Assembly: GCF_025527015.1 (NCBI RefSeq)
Contig: NZ_JAODIM010000040.1
Span: forward strand, 1-64,000
Length of the DNA stretch: 64,000 bases
Direction of reading: 5' to 3'
Origin: Winslowiella arboricola
Lineage (GTDB): Bacteria; Pseudomonadota; Gammaproteobacteria; Enterobacterales; Enterobacteriaceae
Shown here: piece by piece, positions 10,190 through 18,047 of the stretch
Position numbering within the stretch: position 1 is the stretch's first letter
How the letters are laid out: each line of letters opens with the position of its first letter
Made by a program: the position numbers and the translations under genes
Notes under the pieces: generated by a model
What the model was told of the DNA's origin: nothing
The model's database searches: none
What the model saw: the letters and a program-made list of their open reading frames with translations, nothing else

Positions 10190-10316
10190 ATAACGACAGG
10201 CATTCTGCTTCACACGCGTCAAAAATCGCCGTAAAATCCGTAACCTGCATTAAGTTCTTAATCGTTGTTGTATTGTTTTATGCTGTAAAACAGCAGAGAC
10301 AAGTGAGGAGTTGCCA

Positions 10317-10832
10317 ATGAATATCCACCTTCGTCCTTTTGCCATGCAGGATGCTGGCGTCTTCGCCGCCGCGATCAATGAATCGCTGGAGAGTTTATTG
10401 CCCTGGATGGTCTGGGCACATGCCGGCTATAACAAGCAACAGGCGCGTCAGTGGTTTGCCTTTACCCATATGCAGCGTGAGAAAGGCGAAGCCGATGAGT
10501 TCGGTATTTACGATGATAATGACCAGCTGTTAGGCGGCGCCGGGTTGCGCTATCCGCAGGACAAAGCCAGCCTGTGCGCCATTGGCTACTGGGTGCGCAG
10601 CAGTCAGCAGCGTAAAGGAATTGCCCGTCAGGCGGTAAAACAGCTTGCAGCACTGGCCTTCCAGCGCCCGGAGATTAACACTATTGAAATTCTGGCAGCT
10701 GAGGCCAATCTGGCAAGTCGCGCGGTGGCAGTTGCCAGCGGCGCAGAGTTTATCGACCTGCGCTACGGTTTAATTATTCTTGAGAGTGGCCCGGTTAATA
10801 CCGCTATCTATCATTTACAGCGGCCGCAGTAA
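10317..10832 (+). CDS. GNAT acetyltransferase, RimJ/RimL type
   Basis: 171-residue GCN5-related N-acetyltransferase. Beta-strand IGYWV is followed by the acetyl-CoA pyrophosphate-binding loop RKGIAR (near residue 100) and a C-terminal segment ASRAVAVASGAEF typical of RimL-like enzymes. The substrate cannot be read from the sequence; relatives acetylate ribosomal protein N-termini or small molecules. I chose the ATG at 10317, 6 nt after GAGGAG; an in-frame TTG at 10311 touches the ribosome site. E. coli has no orthologue here. Confidence 0.85.
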   Translation: MNIHLRPFAMQDAGVFAAAINESLESLLPWMVWAHAGYNKQQARQWFAFTHMQREKGEADEFGIYDDNDQLLGGAGLRYPQDKASLCAIGYWVRSSQQRKGIARQAVKQLAALAFQRPEINTIEILAAEANLASRAVAVASGAEFIDLRYGLIILESGPVNTAIYHLQRPQ

Positions 10833-10871
10833 GCTTTCAAGCCGCTGAATTTATTGCGTAAAACCGCGCAG

Positions 10872-12512
10872 TTAATCTGGTTTATCTTTTACAGGCCTGC
10901 TACTTGTGCTTGCCGCGAATTTTTGCTGCATTTGCAGCGCATTAAGCTCATCACGCGATCCCACCTTCGCCATCGCCGTTTGCCAGTTCGATCCGCCTGC
11001 GCGTGGGGGGCGTAACGTTTCACTGCTGACCGGGGGCGCGGTACTGTTTTGCAGTGACTCCTGACTTTCACGTTCCAGCTGTGCCGCCACCGGATTGCCT
11101 GGCCGGGAAAGGGTTTGCAGCGGAATACTGTTTGACTCGCCTGACACGATGCTGGCGCTGTCACCTGCTGATTCAAGACTCTGGCGTTCAAGATCCGCCG
11201 CCACCGGGTTACCCGGACGCGGAGGAGCTTCCTCAGCTGGCGCGTTAGTTGTACCGTTATCACCCCACAGCCGCTTAGCGACATCCAGCTGAGGATGGGT
11301 ATCGAAGAAATGGTCAATCGCCTCATCGTTGCGTGTCGGCGCCGGCCCGGCAAGGGTTCCGGCAATGCCCTGCAACGCATAGGCGCCAGCCGATGTCACC
11401 AGATTTACCGCCTGCTCTACCGCCTGTTGTGACGCGAGATTCTCGGTGCCACTTTGCATATGCGCACGCGTCAGATTCTTTAATCCGTTAACCCCACCGA
11501 GACCCGCCGCCAGCGTCATGGTTTCCGCCACCATATTGCCGGAAAATGGATTCATCAGCCCTTTCGCAATCTGGCGCGGCGATGTCAACATATCCTGTGC
11601 AGCGGTAATCAGCCGGTCTTTGGTGCCCGAAACCATCTGCCCGCTAATGCTGGTCTGGTCGAGCTGCTGGAAGCGCTCCCGCCAGTCGGTGCGACCTAAT
11701 AAAAACTCCGGCCCATGCAGCGAGTTGTTTCTGTTGGCAACAACACTGCTCAGCGCGCCGGCAGCAGGGGTTAATGCCGTGCCTAACGTGGTGTTCGCCG
11801 CAAGGCGCTCCTTTTCGGCTACCATTGCCGTGCCAACAGCGGCACTGCCCGTCACCAGGTTTCTGGCGTTAAAACCGGTTCCGCCCAGCAGTGCCTGCTG
11901 CATGCTGTGCCCCAGTCCCTCGCGGCGATCAACCAGCTCCTGCATCACCGGCTCCAGTTTGTCATGGTCAGCGACCATCCATTTGGCATCCTTCACCGCA
12001 TTGGCCAGCACCTTATCTGAATAAGCTTTCAGTACGATGGCGGAACCGCCCGCCATCACTCCACCAATAACATCGGAAGTCAGTGAGCCTTTAGTGGTGT
12101 TAAAAAACAGGTTAGCAGCTTTAGACAGTGTCTCAGCCGGGAAACCGGAAGCTGCAAAGGAAACAGTGGTGAGTGCGCCTTCAGCCGCAGCAGTAATATC
12201 ATCCAGTTTCATCCCTTTGCTGAGTACCGCTTTGGCGCTATCGCGGTCATAACCCATTTCATCCAGCCCGGTGGCGCGCTCATGCATCAGCTCTTCCATA
12301 CCTTCGCCACCAGGGAAATAGTCTCTTAACAGATTATGCAGTTCGCTGATGTTTCTCTGGCTCTCAGATTCGACGCTACCGGTGCTGCTGGTGCTGTTGC
12401 TGCTGTTTGTACGACTCAGGCCATTCCCCCTGGTCTGTTCTGACTGCACATTGGTGGGAAGGGAAAAATTAGGTATCGGTCGCTGACCGCTAGCAGGGAT
12501 GCCGTTTTGCAT
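10872..12512 (-). CDS. Candidate type III secreted effector
   Basis: 546-residue protein of unrecognised family. The first 50 residues are rich in Ser/Thr/Asn/Gln, with no acidic residue before position 25, as expected for a type III secretion signal. The middle (about 100-360) is Ala/Gly-rich and amphipathic with stretches such as IGGVMAGGSAIVL. Near the C-terminus the motif RPGNPVAA[D/Q]LER[Q/E]S occurs twice. The start is the ATG at 12512 (MQNGIPASG), with GGAG 11 nt upstream. An hrp-box-like promoter 42 bp upstream excludes the longer frame starting at 12563. It replaces yfiRNB of E. coli. Effector status is inferred. Confidence 0.6.
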   Translation of the reverse strand: MQNGIPASGQRPIPNFSLPTNVQSEQTRGNGLSRTNSSNSTSSTGSVESESQRNISELHNLLRDYFPGGEGMEELMHERATGLDEMGYDRDSAKAVLSKGMKLDDITAAAEGALTTVSFAASGFPAETLSKAANLFFNTTKGSLTSDVIGGVMAGGSAIVLKAYSDKVLANAVKDAKWMVADHDKLEPVMQELVDRREGLGHSMQQALLGGTGFNARNLVTGSAAVGTAMVAEKERLAANTTLGTALTPAAGALSSVVANRNNSLHGPEFLLGRTDWRERFQQLDQTSISGQMVSGTKDRLITAAQDMLTSPRQIAKGLMNPFSGNMVAETMTLAAGLGGVNGLKNLTRAHMQSGTENLASQQAVEQAVNLVTSAGAYALQGIAGTLAGPAPTRNDEAIDHFFDTHPQLDVAKRLWGDNGTTNAPAEEAPPRPGNPVAADLERQSLESAGDSASIVSGESNSIPLQTLSRPGNPVAAQLERESQESLQNSTAPPVSSETLRPPRAGGSNWQTAMAKVGSRDELNALQMQQKFAASTSSRPVKDKPD

Positions 12513-12553
12513 AATTACTACCACTCCATACAGGAAATAAATAACCATATATC

Positions 12554-12581
12554 TGAGTGGCAACGTGCAGGCATCGGTTGC
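12554..12581 (-). promoter_or_regulatory. hrp-box-like promoter (HrpL ECF sigma)
   Basis: Minus strand GCAACC (12581-12576), 15 bp, then CCACTCA (12560-12554). The HrpL consensus is GGAACC-N15/16-CCACnnA, so there is one mismatch (second G). It lies about 42 bp before the ATG of the candidate effector, the usual distance for hrp-regulated genes. Confidence 0.6.
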
Positions 12582-12809
12582 AGAGAAATCAGTTTTTCTT
12601 ATACATCTGTGAAGCAGCTCAAAAAACAGCCTCCACTCCAGAGCCGTTTAGCCGTGTAATCAGCAAATAAACGATATTATTTTGGCGCATAAAAATGATG
12701 CTAAACAAGGGAGTAGCACACGTTCTCTTTTATATTCTGCCCGCTAACGTTGCTTAATCAGTATTTCCTAATATGATTCGGGGCAAATGCATATTCCTGA
12801 GAGATAAAA

Positions 12810-13940
12810 ATGAGAGTTAAAGGCATCGCCAAAGGATTCTTTATATTGATCCTTATCTTAGTCACGCTGGCTTTTTTTGGGGTTTTAGAGCCGTACTATT
12901 CATCGGTGCTGTGGGCAACGATACTGGCAGTTATTTTCCATCCGCTGAAAACCAAAATGCGCAACGCAATGGGTGACAGAAACGGGCTGGCTTCATTGCT
13001 TACCATTCTGGTGATATGTCTGATTGTCTTTACGCCTCTCAGCCTGATTGCATCATCACTGGCGATTGAATTTAATGTGGTTTATCAGAAACTGCAGAAC
13101 CACAATACCCAGCTACCGGCAATTCTAGCCGACACCCTGCAACATCTCCCCGGCTGGGCTCAGCAATTTCTTACCGAGCATGATCTGAATAATGCGAAGG
13201 AGATTCAGCAAAAGCTGTCTGATTTCGCCCTGCGTGGCGGACAGTATTTAGCTGGCAGTGTGTTCCTGATCAGTAAAGGTACCTTTAGCTTTGCGGTTGG
13301 TTTCGGCGTGATGCTCTACCTGCTGTTCTTCCTGCTAAAAGATGGCGCTTATCTGGTTAATCTGATTCTGGAAGCCCTGCCGCTGTCGAAATATGTTAAG
13401 CACCATCTGCTGATGAAGTTCGCAGCGGTTGCCCGCGCAACGGTGAAAGGCACAGTGGTGGTCGGCGCTGTTCAGGGCTTACTGGGTGGACTGGCGTTTT
13501 ACTTCACTGATATCGATGGCAGTATGCTATGGGGCGCGTTAATGGCCTTCTTATCGCTGATACCGGCGGTAGGGTCAGCAATCATCTGGGTACCGGCGGC
13601 AATTTACCTGTTTGCCTCAGGCATGCTATGGAAAGGTATCTTCCTGGTGGTGTTCTTTGTGGTGATTGTCGGTCTGGTGGATAATATCCTGCGACCGCTG
13701 CTGGTCGGCAAAGATACCAAAATGCCTGACTATCTGATCCTGATTTCTACCCTTGGTGGGATGGAGGTCTACGGCATCAATGGCTTTGTTATTGGACCGC
13801 TAATTGCCGCACTGTTTATTGCCTGCTGGAATCTGCTTTCCGGGCGCGACCACCAGGGCAATATCGATGAGATTGATGAAGAGTTTATTGAAGAAGGCAA
13901 GAATATGCCTGAGCCGGAAGCGGACAAGGATAATCCGTAA
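12810..13940 (+). CDS. AI-2E family permease (YdiK/PerM-like)
   Basis: 376-residue inner membrane protein of the AI-2E transporter family. It has paired hydrophobic segments at about 7-40 and 60-85, a soluble loop (about 95-155), then segments at about 160-185 and 215-320. The conserved signature VDNILRPLLVGK lies near residue 290. The C-terminal tail is acidic. Family members have been linked to AI-2 efflux, Na+/H+ antiport or unspecified export; the substrate here is unknown. A strong terminator follows. In the prophage-free ancestor it would face the 3' end of rplS. Confidence 0.88.
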   Translation: MRVKGIAKGFFILILILVTLAFFGVLEPYYSSVLWATILAVIFHPLKTKMRNAMGDRNGLASLLTILVICLIVFTPLSLIASSLAIEFNVVYQKLQNHNTQLPAILADTLQHLPGWAQQFLTEHDLNNAKEIQQKLSDFALRGGQYLAGSVFLISKGTFSFAVGFGVMLYLLFFLLKDGAYLVNLILEALPLSKYVKHHLLMKFAAVARATVKGTVVVGAVQGLLGGLAFYFTDIDGSMLWGALMAFLSLIPAVGSAIIWVPAAIYLFASGMLWKGIFLVVFFVVIVGLVDNILRPLLVGKDTKMPDYLILISTLGGMEVYGINGFVIGPLIAALFIACWNLLSGRDHQGNIDEIDEEFIEEGKNMPEPEADKDNP

Positions 13941-13960
13941 CGGGTAATGCGGGCACTGAA

Positions 13961-13990
13961 GAGCGGCAATATTTGCCGCTCTTTTTTTTG
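13961..13990 (+). terminator. Terminator of the AI-2E permease gene
   Basis: GAGCGGCAA/TTGCCGCTC hairpin followed by T8, 20 bp past the stop. Confidence 0.93.
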
Positions 13991-14136
13991 ACAGGATAAG
14001 GGGTGGCTATGCCAGTTTCAGCGCATGTTTGAGAGCCAAAAAGGTTTCCAGAGTCGTTATACGCTGCGCACAGTGCAAAGGAGCGGGACTAATATGGAAC
14101 CCATACTCGCTGTGGACAATCCGTGGACAGCACCCC
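13991..14136. other. Non-coding chromosomal flank of attL, possible relic
   Basis: No credible gene. It contains a GTGGACA pair like those in the prophage arms (14112-14129) although it lies outside the attL core. Together with the terminator and core it parallels the right prophage end (50302-50410) over about 110 bp with mismatches. This suggests an older integration event at the same site. Confidence 0.45.
14112..14129. repeat. Arm-type repeat GTGGACA pair outside attL
   Basis: Two GTGGACA heptamers 11 bp apart (14112 and 14123). The same 18-bp unit recurs at 14318-14335 (one mismatch) and 50302-50319 (exact). Confidence 0.8.
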
Positions 14137-14168
14137 AAAAAAAAGGGGCTGACCATCTGGTCAACCCC
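14137..14168 (-). terminator. Terminator hairpin left of attL
   Basis: GGGGcTGACC/GGTCAACCCC hairpin with an A8 run, i.e. a U8 tail on the minus strand. It corresponds in place to the rplS terminator and is probably the ancestral chromosomal copy displaced from rplS by the prophage. Confidence 0.75.
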
Positions 14169-14176
14169 TTGTTTGC

Positions 14177-14222
14177 TATTAACTTTTGGATGCAGCGTAA
14201 GCTGTATCTTAGTTAAGACGCT
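14177..14222. repeat. Prophage attachment core, left (attL)
   Basis: 46-bp direct repeat, identical to 50365-50410. It begins TATTAACTTTTGGATGCAGC and ends TTAGTTAAGACGCT. The last 14 bases equal the final codons and stop of rplS on the minus strand. The two copies are 36,188 bp apart and enclose int, cI and all structural genes. Confidence 0.93.
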
Positions 14223-14317
14223 TATAATAAGCACCATTGATACATATGGTATTTTTATATAAAACAGTTAGTTAAGTGTATCTCTGGTGCAATCAAGTGC
14301 TATGAAAAACATACTGC

Positions 14318-14335
14318 GTGGACAATCGGTGGACA
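14318..14335. repeat. Arm-type repeat inside left prophage arm
   Basis: Two GTGGACA heptamers 11 bp apart (14318 and 14329), about 100 bp from the attL core. Likely binding sites for integrase arm domains or the Cox/Apl protein. The rest of 14223-14410 shows no gene. Confidence 0.65.
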
Positions 14336-14410
14336 CTTTTCCGCTACCACCATTCAAACCTCAAATGACTGCCAGTCGTGCTTTATTAAGCGTACAAACC
14401 GCCCCCTTTA

Positions 14411-14839
14411 TCACCGGACAATCTCCTGTTCGGTCAGTGGGAGATCACGGATATGGTTACCGGAAATCTCAAAACCGACAACAAAGCGACGTGGTGAATC
14501 GCTCTGTTTTTTTGACGCCAGAACATAGTTGACGATGAATTGCCCTTTGTCCGGGAAGCGATGGAAAGATGGCGGGATACACAACTGGCCATTCTGGATG
14601 GTCAGATTGGGATTGTTCGTGAAAGTTTGTTGCTTAGGCGGAGTTCCACGTTGATTGATAGCGATAAAAGAGGGCTGATAATCCTCAGCATTGGTGATCT
14701 GAAAGCACACACCATTTTCAGTCATACTGGCAGAGGTTGTTTCGTCAGCTTTTAATCTGTCTCCGGATCCAGGGCAACCTGTAAGTGCCAGCAAGGAAAT
14801 AAGAAACAAAATTGCGCGGCATTTAGCGTAAATGTTCAT
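14411..14839 (-). CDS. Putative periplasmic lipoprotein, immunity-like
   Basis: 142-residue lipoprotein. The signal MNIYAKCRAILFLISLLALTG ends in lipobox LTGC, followed by PGSGDRL. The remainder is soluble and beta-rich (VCFQITNAEDYQPSFIAINQRG). It resembles the small lipoproteins annotated in enterobacteria as putative T6SS immunity proteins. It lies directly downstream of the HExxH protein and overlaps it: an upstream ATG (14851) lies inside that gene, so the pair is translationally coupled. The ATG at 14839 gives a normal signal peptide. The immunity role is inferred. Confidence 0.65.
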   Translation of the reverse strand: MNIYAKCRAILFLISLLALTGCPGSGDRLKADETTSASMTENGVCFQITNAEDYQPSFIAINQRGTPPKQQTFTNNPNLTIQNGQLCIPPSFHRFPDKGQFIVNYVLASKKQSDSPRRFVVGFEISGNHIRDLPLTEQEIVR

Positions 14840-14841
14840 TT

Positions 14842-15384
14842 TCAGCCCCATGGGAAATTCTGCATAGCTTTCTGATATTGCTGCTTGATCACAGCCTCCG
14901 TAATATCCCCGTCGAGGGTGATATCGCCACTGTTTCTCAGGTTGTTCCAGACCATGTAGCCATGCGCATTGAGAATGAAGTAATCAGCAATAATCTGCGC
15001 CTGCTGTTCCATTGGGTAACGCCTCACGGGGCGGCCATCGAGGCTATAACGGTAACTAACAGCCCAGCTCATTAGCCCCCTTGCGATAACATTCATTCCC
15101 CTGCTTCTCTGCCATACGTGGCTCATTTCGTGGATAAACAAATGCTGCAGTGGGGGAGCAGTCACGGCGAAATCTGACCTGTAGTGTTGACGGAAATATA
15201 GCTCGCCATTAGGAGTCATAGCCGTATCTTTGTTCTGCAGGCCAAAGGGGAGATAACTATCATGGTGAATCCATACTTTAGGATACTCGATTGAATCTCC
15301 GAATACGGATTTCGCCAGTTTCACTTCATTGAGTGTCAGCAGCCTGAGACTGCCTTCCTTTTGCTCTTCCATGTCAGCCACCAT
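14842..15384 (-). CDS. HExxH metallopeptidase-like protein, effector candidate
   Basis: 180-residue soluble protein with no signal peptide. It contains the zinc-protease motif HEMSH (H85, E86, H89) in LFIHEMSHVWQ, and a later MEQQAQIIADYF segment that could supply a third ligand. Similar proteins are annotated as Vgr-related or Rhs-associated secretion proteins. With the overlapping lipoprotein it forms a candidate toxin/immunity pair carried as prophage cargo between attL and int. The cleaved substrate is unknown, and the phage genome has no secretion genes, so export would depend on the host. Confidence 0.65.
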   Translation of the reverse strand: MVADMEEQKEGSLRLLTLNEVKLAKSVFGDSIEYPKVWIHHDSYLPFGLQNKDTAMTPNGELYFRQHYRSDFAVTAPPLQHLFIHEMSHVWQRSRGMNVIARGLMSWAVSYRYSLDGRPVRRYPMEQQAQIIADYFILNAHGYMVWNNLRNSGDITLDGDITEAVIKQQYQKAMQNFPWG

Positions 15385-15481
15385 TTGTCTAAAGGTGCTG
15401 TCGATTATCCGCGCAAAATTTGCGATTTACAAAAGAAAACCTTATCAATGAAGGGAAGATTTAGCTGTTTTTTGATGCATA

Positions 15482-16516
15482 TCAGTAACCTTCGAAGCTA
15501 GAAATTGGATTCAACTGTGCAGCCTCCTCTAAATGATCGGGGGCGAAATGCGCGTATCGCATAGTTTCTCTAATATTTGAATGCCCTAAAATTTTCTGCA
15601 GCACCAAAATATTGCCGCCGTTCATCATAAAATGGCTGGCAAATGTATGTCTGAGTACATGCGTTTTTTGCCCCTCGGCCAGTTCTATATCGGTCAGGGC
15701 CAGCATCTTTTTGAAATCCTGATAGCAAGGATGGAACATTTTCCCCTGCAATGGCGCAAGCTCATCATATAACCAGCGTGGGATCGGCACGGTCCTGTTT
15801 CTCCCCCCTTTCGTTTTAGTGAAAGTAAGTTTATGAGGAGAAAGCTGGGAACGGCTTAACCTTTCCGCTTCACTCCAGCGCGCACCGGTTGCCAGGCAGA
15901 CTTTGACTATTCTGGTCAGAAATATTTTTCCGTACGCGTCGCATGCTTCCAGTAATTTTTTAATCTCTGGATCCGTCAGCCAGGACATCTCCTTTTCTTT
16001 TTCCTTGAAGACTCGCACCCCTTGGAGTGGGTTCGCTAACTTCCATTCACCTAAGCGCTTTAGCTCATTAAATACCGCATCCAGATACTGATGCTCACGG
16101 TTAACCGTGATCGGCTTTGCTATCCACTTTTCCGGGTTAGCATGATAACCATTGTCTATCTTTCCGCTGAGTCGCTGGTCACGATAATGTGCCCAATCTT
16201 TCGGGGTGATATCTGCCGCGACTGGATCACCCAGCCCACGGCAAACGATATTAAGTTTAGCCAACCGTGACTTACTGGCAGCCAATGACTGCCCGTGGAG
16301 TTTATGCCACAAATCAATCAACTCACTGAGTCGTCGGCGATCCAGTTTTTCACCAAGCCACGGCTTGTCCTCTGCTTCTCCAAGGTAATAACTTTGATAA
16401 GCAACGGCTTCACCTTTTGTGGAAAATGACTTACGAACCCTACGGCTTCCACGGCCATCTACACGGAAGTCACATTGCCACTCACCAGAGGACAATTTAC
16501 TGATTGCCATACTCAA
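15482..16516 (-). CDS. int: P2-type tyrosine integrase
   Basis: 344-residue site-specific tyrosine recombinase. The N-terminal arm-binding domain (about 1-60, GEWQCDFRVDGRGSRRVRKSF) is followed by a SAM-like core-binding domain and the catalytic domain. Catalytic residues visible are R213 (GARWSE), K236, H286 and R289 (HVLRH), H312 (LGHSN) and Y321. It integrates and, with the Cox/Apl-like protein, excises the prophage at the rplS 3' end. An internal ATG at 16510 is an alternative start. It lies downstream of cI on the lysogenic strand. Confidence 0.95.
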   Translation of the reverse strand: MSMAISKLSSGEWQCDFRVDGRGSRRVRKSFSTKGEAVAYQSYYLGEAEDKPWLGEKLDRRRLSELIDLWHKLHGQSLAASKSRLAKLNIVCRGLGDPVAADITPKDWAHYRDQRLSGKIDNGYHANPEKWIAKPITVNREHQYLDAVFNELKRLGEWKLANPLQGVRVFKEKEKEMSWLTDPEIKKLLEACDAYGKIFLTRIVKVCLATGARWSEAERLSRSQLSPHKLTFTKTKGGRNRTVPIPRWLYDELAPLQGKMFHPCYQDFKKMLALTDIELAEGQKTHVLRHTFASHFMMNGGNILVLQKILGHSNIRETMRYAHFAPDHLEEAAQLNPISSFEGY

Positions 16517-16520
16517 TAAC

Positions 16521-17060
16521 CTACTTTGAACGAAGCTCTTCTACAAAAGCACTAAGACCCGGATTGCCACCATCCGTGTAACAGCACTCGCTAAACGGGT
16601 CAGCCCATGTATAGCCATCGTCCTGCATCAGTTCTTTGGCCTCAGAAATTCCCGCATACTGGCTTGTTAGCTCCAGTGCACGTTTTCGGGTAAGTGTAAA
16701 GGTAATGGAGTGCTTAGGTTTAGGCGTATATTTACGAGTACCCATATCTAATTCTCGCGGCAACACTGTGACTTTCACCGAATCAGCTGGCGTCTGAAAT
16801 AAGACACGATAAGCCGCATATACAGCTGCTTTATTTACTGTGTAAGTAATATTTTTATCAGTATCGCCCTGAAAGATCGCAGGTAGAATCTGCACGTGCA
16901 GAGGCTTTTCCTTTAATACTTTGAAGTAACCAGTGTCTGGCGCGTAATCATTGTGATCTTCCATCATCGCAACGGAATTTTTAAACATCTCTGGAGCAGC
17001 ATGAGAAGAAAAAGACATGCCTAAAACTAGAGTTAACATTATAAAATTGCTGTGTTTCAT
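16521..17060 (-). CDS. Secreted protein of unknown function (lysogenic cargo)
   Basis: 179 residues with a Sec signal peptide (MKHSNFIMLTLVLGMSFSSHA, cleavage predicted after SHA near residue 21). The mature part is about 158 residues with a Cys pair CC in SECCYTDGG near the C-terminus. No family recognised. It is placed between cI and int, 4 bp from int and 7 bp from cI, in the same orientation. It should therefore be expressed from the lysogenic transcript and act in the periplasm of the lysogen. Confidence 0.75.
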   Translation of the reverse strand: MKHSNFIMLTLVLGMSFSSHAAPEMFKNSVAMMEDHNDYAPDTGYFKVLKEKPLHVQILPAIFQGDTDKNITYTVNKAAVYAAYRVLFQTPADSVKVTVLPRELDMGTRKYTPKPKHSITFTLTRKRALELTSQYAGISEAKELMQDDGYTWADPFSECCYTDGGNPGLSAFVEELRSK

Positions 17061-17067
17061 ATATCCC

Positions 17068-17925
17068 TTATGAGTTTTTTGTAAGTGTTAGCGTAACCAT
17101 TCCTACTGGCTTCACATCTTCAGTCGAGCATTCAAATTCAGATTTACTATCTGAAACTTTAATTCTGTTGCCGGGAATCCTCACCACTTGATAAATGTCT
17201 TTATTGCCATCGATATCAAGGATCCATAAACCATTACTTACGGACTCCGCCCCGAGGTCAACAATCCATGAAATGGCACCTTTTTCTATAAACGCAGGTT
17301 GTTTGATATCAGAAGATAGCAATGAAGAGTCAGCCCACCACTCCCCTGCTGCATCCAGACTTCCACCGTTTAATTTGTATTTATTCAACTTACGCAAACC
17401 AATTGGATTGCTTGCAGGTGTTTCAGCTTTTTCTCCTGGCGCTCCCTTCCCCGTTGCCAACCACCGGAGCGACACACCGGTATCCAACGCACATGCGACA
17501 ACTACATCACCGGGAAAATAATCTCTGCGCACCCAGGCACTCATTGTGCCGGAAGCGATATCCAGCAGATCACCAAGCTGTTTTTGCATCGTAAAACCGT
17601 AAGCGTCAAGGATTCTGCGCAGCACAGCTTTTCCGCCCGATGCCAGCATCAAGTCGTACAACTCTTTTCCGTGAAGGGTGCCATCAGTAACTGATGGTGA
17701 ACTTACATTTTTAAGCTCACCACTAACCAACCACTGCAAATCGGCTTTTGTTTCTAACGAGCACTGGATCACGTAGTTACCGGGAACGCTTCCCCGAGCA
17801 ACCCAGTTATTGATAGTTGGTAGAGGTATGTGCAGTAGCTCTGCAAGTTCAGGACGTGACTTAACTCCATAAGAATTAAGGATTCTTTCCAGCACATCCT
17901 TAGCATCGCCAAAATCAATCGTCAT
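17068..17925 (-). CDS. cI: CI-type repressor with duplicated HTH domain
   Basis: 285-residue repressor of the 186-CI family. The DNA-binding domain occurs twice at an exact 90-residue offset: residues 7-70 (VLERILNSYG...WVARG...PG) and 97-160 (VLRRILDAYG...WVRRD...PG). I count about 26 identities in 64 aligned positions. The C-terminal part (about 175-285) resembles the CI oligomerisation domain; no LexA-type self-cleavage site is obvious. It maintains lysogeny by silencing the divergent early promoter. Confidence 0.9.
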   Translation of the reverse strand: MTIDFGDAKDVLERILNSYGVKSRPELAELLHIPLPTINNWVARGSVPGNYVIQCSLETKADLQWLVSGELKNVSSPSVTDGTLHGKELYDLMLASGGKAVLRRILDAYGFTMQKQLGDLLDIASGTMSAWVRRDYFPGDVVVACALDTGVSLRWLATGKGAPGEKAETPASNPIGLRKLNKYKLNGGSLDAAGEWWADSSLLSSDIKQPAFIEKGAISWIVDLGAESVSNGLWILDIDGNKDIYQVVRIPGNRIKVSDSKSEFECSTEDVKPVGMVTLTLTKNS

Positions 17926-17940
17926 ATTTTCACCAAATAT

Positions 17941-18022
17941 TCCATTTTGGGTGTTTACAATAATCCATATGGATCATAATATTCACCTCGAAGCACGAAA
18001 ATGCACGCCAATGCACGAAAAC
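17941..18022. promoter_or_regulatory. Lysogeny switch operators and early promoter region
   Basis: Between cI and the divergent Cox/Apl-like gene. It contains a perfect 12-bp palindrome ATCCATATGGAT (17963-17974), possible -35 TTTACA (17954-17959) and -10 CATAAT (17975-17980) elements. Three GCACG units (GCACGAAAAT, GCACGCCAAT, GCACGAAAAC) start at 17993, 18003 and 18013. The 10-bp periodic direct repeats resemble Apl/Cox sites; the palindrome is a candidate CI operator. Confidence 0.6.
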
Positions 18023-18047
18023 AACATTCAACTGGAGATAATCAAAC

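Noticed and set aside
12513..12563. 17-residue N-terminal extension of the candidate effector
   Set aside because: It would run into the hrp-box-like promoter, and the downstream ATG gives a better secretion-type N-terminus.
14007..14262. Small open frames around attL (63-77 codons, both strands)
   Set aside because: They cross the attachment core and a terminator hairpin, show no ribosome site and no recognisable protein features.
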